Source: Epiperipatus broadwayi (lineage: Eukaryota; Onychophora; Udeonychophora; Euonychophora; Peripatidae). From it: DNA of 64,000 nt. The notes beneath the pieces are model-generated. The model did no database searches. It was not told where the DNA came from and worked only from the letters and a program-made list of their open reading frames with translations. How positions within the stretch are numbered: position 1 is the stretch's first letter; each line of letters begins with the position of its first letter. The DNA lies in the NCBI GenBank assembly GCA_028023455.1, contig JAQFVV010000206.1:1843361-1907360 (forward strand). Reading direction: 5' to 3'. Both the position numbers and the translations under genes were made by a program. Positions 58,454-64,000 of the stretch are shown piece by piece.

Positions 58454-58950
58454 TATATTGTACCGGGTTCGAATATGAGGGGTTTGAAACACTGGTCTCT
58501 TAGGCAGAGAACATACTCAGAGAGTATGTATGTCCAAACGATAGCTATAAAATATATAACTAGTGTTACATTTCCAAGACATAACTTCTTCCTGACTGTT
58601 TAATTCAACACCAAGTTCAAAGCACTTTTTTGTTTTGTATAAACATGGGCGCCAGTCGTTTATCCAGAAGAATAAACAACGCACTTTGAACAATGGCCAC
58701 TAATTCAATGCCTATACCCATGACTAGCTCAGCTACTTGTAATCAAAATAAACAAAAACAAACTCTTTCACCTTATATTCTTTATTAAAAGTGGTCAAAA
58801 TACTTTTAAAATAATTATAAAATACACCAAATCTTTTAAAAACTTGTTTTTTATTTTTTTGCCACCAAAATGAAATATATATTAAAATAGATTTCCAACG
58901 TTTCGACTATTTCTTCATTTTTTCTATAGTCTTTTTCAAGGAACTAAAAA
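58454..58950. repeat. Possible LTR start and Penelope-like tail
   Basis: TGTACCGGGTTCGAATATG at 58459 resembles the minus-strand TGTAACAG..GGGTTCGAATATG at 34.8 kb, so a repeat family with this terminus is present twice. At 58891-58944, read on minus, GACTAT..ATAGTC forms a 6-bp stem followed by GAAACGTTGG. That is a tail typical of Penelope-like and some other retroelements, though the CTGATGA part is replaced by CTTGAAAAA. Confidence 0.4.
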
Positions 58951-59829
58951 TATATAAGAAAAAGAAGAAAAAAAATTTATAAAATTTTTTTATAAAACAA
59001 ATAAAAACAAAAATCCTGCCACATATACATACTATCTTGGAAAATATATTCTTTACTTACTATGATTTCTTTTTCACAACAGCTTTCAACTTTACATTTT
59101 GCTTAAATAAACATTTAATTGTTACAAAATATAGTTTTTATCATCCTATTTTCAATTAAAACCTTTTTATATTCCTTTCCCTTTTTTTAAAACAAACCAC
59201 ATTTTTACATTCCTTTTTTTACAAAATATTTGTTCTCTTCTTTTTTAATTAATTGTAACTTTTATTTCAAAACTAATAATAGAAAACTATATGACTTTTA
59301 ATCTTACATTTTGACAGCAAACTGCATTTTGTTTAATTAAAAAAACTCTTTAGATTTTTATAACTTATTTATTGATTTGTTGATTTATTATTTTAATACA
59401 TTTTTTAGATAAAATTATTATGTACCAACTATGATCTTGGTATAATATATATATATATGATCAGTTGCTTAGAATATTATTACTGATATAAAGAACCATT
59501 TAATCACATTACTATATGCCATGAATATCATATAGTAAAAATATATTGAAAGCATGCTAAGCAGTAATAAAGTTAAATATTATTTTAAAAAACTACCTTT
59601 TTTTTATATATTTCATTTTACCAGATATTAGAAGATTATATGATATTTAAATGGCATTCAGATCATATTACTTCTATTTAATGGGTCACACTAAAACTAT
59701 TTTTTCTTTTGATACTATTTTCATTAATTATAAATCTTTAAGTATAAACCTCATGAGGAAAAAATTATGAAAGAGTTGTGAGTAAATAAAGCACTGCTTT
59801 AGGTATGCCTGCATCTATTAAAATCTCAA
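58951..59829. other. Intron, no gene seen
   Basis: AT-rich intron, T-rich on plus, with a (TA)n run near 59445. It may hold the 3' part of the antisense LINE relic. Confidence 0.45.
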
Positions 59830-60722
59830 TTAGCAAGTCAACCAGAACCATATCAAAAGCAGGCTAAATATCCAGTTGAACAACCAGAGGACTATATTTT
59901 TTATTATTCCTTACAGAATCTATGACAGTCTTGAACAAAAAGTTTGCCTGTCCTGTAGAAGACCCTTTTTTTGCAAATTGAGCTTTTTCTAATTTGGGTA
60001 GGAGATATGGCTCTAATTTATCTTTTAGTATTGCTTCTAAAAATTTTATTCCAAGAGGACTCATGGATATAGGATGCAGATTTTCTAATTCATGTACTGC
60101 TTCTTGTTTTTTAATAAAAAGTACTAATGATATGGGATATAGATCATTTATCTGATATACACCTTTAGATAAATAGTTTGCTAGATCATATAAGTATTTT
60201 GCAGTGTTCTGACTTAGGTGGTTGAATACAAACCTAGGAATTCCATGAATTCCAGAGTGTTTTGAGTCTGAGGTTATAGCCAGTTTTTGAATGACTTCAT
60301 TTGGTTTGAATTCTATTTCTTTTTCTGGTTTTCCAAGGAATTGTACCTCAGGATTTTGGAGCTTATTTTTAAAGTGTTCATACAATGGAACTAACATATT
60401 ATTTCCTGACACTACTGTTCTGTTAATTTTTATTGCCATGGGCACTCTTATTACTGGTGATTGACTTAATGCCCACCATATATAATTTCTTGATCATGTA
60501 TGTAGGTTTCCAAGGTATAGTTTACTTTTTTTAATTGATAAATATTCCTTCAGTTTGACACATAACCTTATATGCTTCTCTCAGTGCTTTCAGATAGTTC
60601 TGTTCAACTTCAGAATTGTTCACATTAATAATTCGCTTATGGAGGTCATCAACCAAGGCAACCAATCTTGAAGGAGGAAGTTTATTGTGTGTAATATGAT
60701 TTATTTGTATATGAGACAACAT
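59830..60722 (-). pseudogene. Non-LTR retrotransposon RT relic
   Basis: On minus, an N-terminal piece (60722-60531: LVALVDDLHKRIINVNNSEV) is followed by a 193-codon frame (60445-59864). The latter contains SKHSGIHGIPRFVFNHLS (RT block 0/1), LENLHPISMSPLGIKFLEAI (the RPISL..xxK..E block) and QFAKKGSSTGQANFLFKTVI (the QxGFxxGxS-like block). It ends in LVVQLDI just before a stop, after which PAFDMV continues the xLDIxxAFDxV catalytic block in the same frame. So one nonsense codon sits between the Asp residues of RT motif A. The FADD block was not found. A LINE clade cannot be assigned. Confidence 0.85.
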
Positions 60723-60750
60723 TTATGAATGCTAACCAGGCTTGCACAGG

Positions 60751-60787
60751 ATACTACTATTATTATTATTATCATCATCATCATCAT
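60751..60787 (+). repeat. Short (ATT)n(ATC)n microsatellite
   Basis: A run of about 7 ATT and 5 ATC/ATCATC units, of the same ATT-to-ATC composition as the end of the long tract at 32.1-32.3 kb. Confidence 0.9.
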
Positions 60788-61061
60788 TGAATTATCAATA
60801 GTAAATATTTTGACTGTGTAATTGTCAAACTGTTTATTTTACAGCTTTTCAATTTGTTATAAAAACATAAGAAATTGTGTGGTTTAAAACTAAAATATTC
60901 ATTAATATGAATAATTAAAAATATTCCCAATAATATTGCTGGTGTATTGATTAATTAAGAGATAATATAATTTTTTAATATGTAAAAAAATAGCTTTGAA
61001 ATTTTTGGGTATCTTTAGCAAATAAAATAATCATTCTGAACTATATCTCTCTTTAAATTGG
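60788..61061. other. Intron, no gene seen
   Basis: Plain AT-rich intron before the R2 array. Confidence 0.5.
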
Positions 61062-61593
61062 TTCAGCTATTAATACACCACTCACCACTCTATCTCATAA
61101 CACTAACACACTTGAACACCTATATATTGAAAAGATAAATAATCAACAATATACGTATTTCGTGCTAAATCAGCAATCATTGTTGGTCCAGATTATTATC
61201 TCTACACATATAAGTGCTCAGATATATATTAAGATAGCCAACCTTCATACTTTAATGGGCAGGCTTCACTCCATTCCACACTTCAACTCTTCAACCATCC
61301 ATCCAATTGAAAATCTAATGATAGAAGGTTCAAAGGCCACCCTGAGGCCGAGCTTCTCATCACACCCATATTGACCTAAAGTTAATCTGACCCCTCATGT
61401 ACAGGAAATAATTCATTTAATGCATATACGAGGGATGGGGAGACATCTCTACCATGTAATAACTGAAATAGAGGCTTCTTATATACCTATATCAATATAT
61501 GTAATATATAGGGTATATGAGCACAGATTCACATGACCCACCAATCTATCTCATAACACTGACACACTTGAACATATATATGTTGAAAAGATC

Positions 61594-61654
61594 AATAATC
61601 ACCAATATGCATGTTTCATGCTAAACCAGCAATCATCAGTTGGTCCAGATTATT
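61594..61654 (-). ncRNA. Type I hammerhead ribozyme, R2 copy with intact core
   Basis: On minus: outer stem I AATAATC, TGGA, CCAA, CTGATGA (61633-61639), T-TGCT-GGTTT-AGCA-T, GAAA (61614-61617), CATGC, triplet ATA, TTGG (61602-61605), T, GATTATT (61594-61600). Outer stem I pairs at seven of seven positions with a sequence different from the 31-kb copy, so both strands changed together. The base of stem II is T-T, and stem III has a C-A at its second pair, so this copy may be weaker. Confidence 0.75.
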
Positions 61655-62400
61655 ATCTCTACACATATATGCAATAAATGCTCAGATATATATTAAGATA
61701 GCCAACCTTCATGCTTTAAGGGACAGGCTTCAATCCACTCCATTCTCCAACTCTTCAGCCATCCTTACCATTGAAAATCTGATGATGGAAATGCTCAAAG
61801 CTTTTGTTGATGCCAATATTATTGTCATACACATGCTGACTTTAAGTCACTCTGGTTCTTCATGTATTAGACATCGATATATCCATTTAAATACATAGAA
61901 GAGGGATGGTCAGAATACAGGCTGAATATGTATGTAATATTTAAAAACAAGTTTATTTTCTATACTGAACTTAATGTAATTAGAAAGGATTTGAACTCAG
62001 ACTTTCAAGCTCCTGAAAAGTTGGAGGGTGGAGAAGATTAAATCCTGCCCATTAAAGTTGGAAAATTATTATGTTAATGTAAATTGAGCACTGATTATAT
62101 ATGTGTGTGGTAGATGATGATCTAAACCAATTGATGAGTACTGGTTCAGCATGAAATATATATATATATATATATTGGAAATCACTTATCTTTTTCAAAT
62201 GTTTGTGGTTATCTGTATCAATTGTATAAGGTGAAGTGGATATCTGTAGAGGGCTTGCGTTCAAATCCCTTCTAATTATATTAAGTTCAGTATAGACAAT
62301 ATACTTGTATTTAAATATTACATATTCAGTCTATACTCTGTTCATCACTCTTTTATGTATTTAAATGGACATATTAAGGTCTATATATGACAGGTCAGAG

Positions 62401-62737
62401 TTACTTAAAGTCAATATAATAATAAATCGTGCTTTCACACTTCCAACGTAAAGCTATAACAACAAATTGAAAATTAAATTTAATGGCTAAGCGCTTTCAA
62501 GAAGATGTACTTCTCATATTCATAGCCAGTTATGATCCTTTCTTTGAAATGATTTCAAAGAAAGCATCATAACTGGCTATGAATATGAGAAGTACATCTT
62601 CTTGAAAGCGCTTAGCCATTAAATTTAATTTTCAATTTGTTGTTATAGCTTTACGTTGGAAGTGTGAAAGCACGATTTATTATTATATTGGACAAATGTA
62701 AAGTATAAATATACAGGTTATTACTTAAAGTCAATAT
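62401..62737. mobile_element. Palindromic insertion in R2 with 17-bp flanking duplication
   Basis: TTACTTAAAGTCAATAT occurs at 62401-62417 and 62721-62737. The R2 sequence is interrupted exactly between them, as comparison with the copy at 45.2 kb and the minus unit shows. The insert is mostly the palindrome 62412-62690, plus about 30 bp of tail. No coding sequence. Confidence 0.8.
62412..62690. repeat. Near-perfect 279-bp palindrome with a one-base loop
   Basis: Two arms of 139 bp surround a single base at 62551. The only mismatch seen is next to ATGAT(C/G) near the centre. Arms start CAATATAATAATAAATCGTG. Perfect hairpins of this size with no spacer are unstable in replication, so the copy is either very young or an assembly product. 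Confidence 0.93.
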
Positions 62738-63012
62738 GGATATTACAGTAATATTGTCATCAGCATTCCATCATCAAATTTTTAATGATATAAATGGCTG
62801 AAGAGTTGGAGGGTGGGAGAAGATAGAAGCTTGTTCATTAAAGTTTGAAGATTTTCTATCTTATATAAACTGAGCACTGATTTTATATATATATGAGAGA
62901 TGATGATCTGGTCCAACTGATGAATACTGGTTCAACACAAAAAAGGCATATGGAAGATCATTTATCTTTTCAACATATATGTGATCATATGTATCGGTTA
63001 TATATATACACT

Positions 63013-63153
63013 AATGTAAAATAATATTCATACAGAGTTTAAATATAAAATTTAACAATATTTATTGTATGTGAAAATGTCGAAAGTATATTTGGTACAA
63101 TAAATATTGTTAAAATTTTATATTTAAACTCTGTATGAATATTGTTTTATATT
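63013..63153. repeat. Short inverted-repeat element (MITE-like)
   Basis: Arms 63013-63069 and 63096-63153 (CATACAGAGTTTAAATATAA on the left) differ at only a few positions. The spacer is 26 bp. TA-rich flanks prevent a target duplication call. Confidence 0.85.
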
Positions 63154-63876
63154 AATATTTAGAATGGCAAAGTATGAAAACAAAACAAGAAAGACCATTC
63201 ATGACATAGATAGTTAAAAAGTATAAAAACAAAAAGTTATGGAATGAATTTTTGCCTAAATAATAATACTATTGGATGTTTTAAATTTTGTTTAAAAATG
63301 TTTAATTGTGTTCATAAATATAATTAAGAAAATATGACAAATTAATGAAATATAACTAGGTTAATAATACTAAGGTATAGTAATCTTTGACCCCTTCTGT
63401 ATTTGCGATTACAAGTATTGGAGAATGAAAATAACCCAGTCATCATTCTAACATTATTGTAAGGTGCTAATGTATAGTAAATGAATGAGATACAGTAACA
63501 GGTGTTATCTTTTAAATCTATAATAATAAATTTATTATAAACTATATAAAATTAATAAAAATTGTTAAATATTTGTAAATCATATAATTAATTGTATTAT
63601 TGTAATGTAGAGATGTTAGCTTTGTCTCAAATGTAATGTAACAAGGAAATATATGCACCACGGATATAGCAAAACTTTAATGAGTAGTTTGGATCATAAC
63701 AGTCAAGGCTAGCTAAGCAAACTAATCTATATTACTGATTAAAGCTTTACTATATACATGTTGCATATATTTATTTTTGTTGAATGTATTATTATTTATT
63801 CAAATTCAAACAACTTTTCAAATAAATATTTATATTTGAATATTTTTAAATGCAGAATATATCTTTTCTTTTTTAG
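63154..63876. other. Intron before exon I, no gene seen
   Basis: AT-rich intron ending in the pyrimidine-rich acceptor TTTTCTTTTTTAG, the best acceptor in the window. Confidence 0.5.
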
Positions 63877-63932
63877 CCTTCACTTGCGTTTAATGTTTTA
63901 AGTTTAAATTGGTTGATGGAAACAAGTAAATG
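63877..63932 (+). CDS. CACNA2D: CACNA2D exon I
   Basis: The 56-bp exon lies between acceptor CTTTTTTAG and donor AAATG|GTATGT. It encodes PSLAFNVLSLNWLMETSK plus two bases (TG) of a codon, which would be Trp if the next exon starts with G. It joins in phase 0 to exon H, giving the (R)SVFIPSLAFNVL junction that matches the family's YVPSxADIL-type segment. The amphipathic NVLSLNWLMETSKW run corresponds to the conserved Trp-rich stretch. The exons for the remaining delta tail and C-terminal anchor lie beyond 64000. Confidence 0.93.
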
Positions 63933-64000
63933 GTATGTTGATTATTTTTAATATAATAATATATTTATCTCTAATCAAATTATATACAGTTTTGTGAGGT

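Larger units (their letters stand above)
61062..63012. mobile_element. Large R2 array: two minus units, then two plus units
   Basis: Minus units have ribozyme sites at about 61140-61195 (core broken: CAATGAT) and 61594-61654 (intact), 455 bp apart. A minus B-box complement GGATTTGAAC is at 61987-61996, near the turning point. Plus units have sites at 62115-62188 (core TTGATGA, stem III expanded to (TA)n) and 62905-62965 (CTGATGA kept, GAAA lost). Without the 320 bp added by the insertion at 62401-62737 the plus sites are also about 455 bp apart. A plus B box GTTCAAATCC is at 62259-62268. 61905-62000 mirrors 62255-62335. The full R2 unit in sense begins with a (G)GGTCAG(A/T)..ACTT(A/T)A(A/G)GTCA(A/G)(C/T)AT region. 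Confidence 0.85.

Overview
The window is a single, very AT-rich stretch of animal nuclear genome. It holds the 3' part of one gene on the + strand, encoding a voltage-gated calcium channel alpha2/delta subunit (CACNA2D family). Nine short exons (56-105 bp, 724 coding bases, about 241 residues) have AG/GT borders and reading phases that join without a break. They lie at 1531-1624, 11420-11482, 14715-14815, 43241-43345, 44561-44640, 44721-44795, 54252-54322, 54412-54490 and 63877-63932. Intron lengths run from 80 bp to 28.4 kb. The gene starts before the window and its last exon(s) lie beyond it. Long introns, high AT, tRNA-derived SINEs and hAT, Ty3/gypsy, LINE and Penelope-like remains suggest an invertebrate metazoan. 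A mollusc, possibly a cephalopod, is my guess, but the sequence alone does not settle it.

Almost everything else is intronic mobile DNA. From left to right: an antisense LTR-retrotransposon integrase relic (1-490); fold-back elements (2.0-2.6, 3.4-3.6 and 4.0-5.1 kb); a decayed Ty3/gypsy gag-pol (about 5.7-9.7 kb) interrupted by a 399-bp hAT element with a perfect 8-bp target duplication; a four-unit R1 array (15.85-17.53 kb); a long feature-poor stretch (17.5-25.8 kb); a tRNA-type SINE (25.8 kb); a 731-bp fold-back element (26.6-27.4 kb); R1 and R2 copies (30-31.2 kb); a (TTA)n tract (32.1 kb); a duplicated block resembling long LTRs (34.8-37.3 and 39.0-42.7 kb); R2 copies (45-45.6 kb); an RTE-like LINE relic (46.6-47.9 kb); a 902-bp hAT element (48.5-49.4 kb); a Penelope-like GIY-YIG relic (53.2-53.7 kb); a TA-flanked DNA transposon (55.3-57.4 kb); a second LINE relic (59.8-60.7 kb); and a large R2 array (61.1-63.0 kb).

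The most interesting signal is in the two interspersed repeat families I call R1 and R2. Both carry what read as type I hammerhead ribozymes: CTGATGA and GAAA core boxes, a very short stem III, and a stem I interrupted by an internal loop. In R2, stem I keeps its pairing through compensatory changes between copies, and the ribozyme is followed by a tRNA-like B box. That is the layout known from the Schistosoma Sm-alpha SINE-like repeats. R2 hammerheads recur about every 455 bp. R1 resembles the hammerhead-bearing repeats of Penelope-like elements. Both families occur in the same arrangement, two tandem minus-strand units followed by two plus-strand units, so each locus is a giant palindrome. 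These readings come from the sequence by eye; RNA folding, genome-wide copy alignment and self-cleavage data would settle them.
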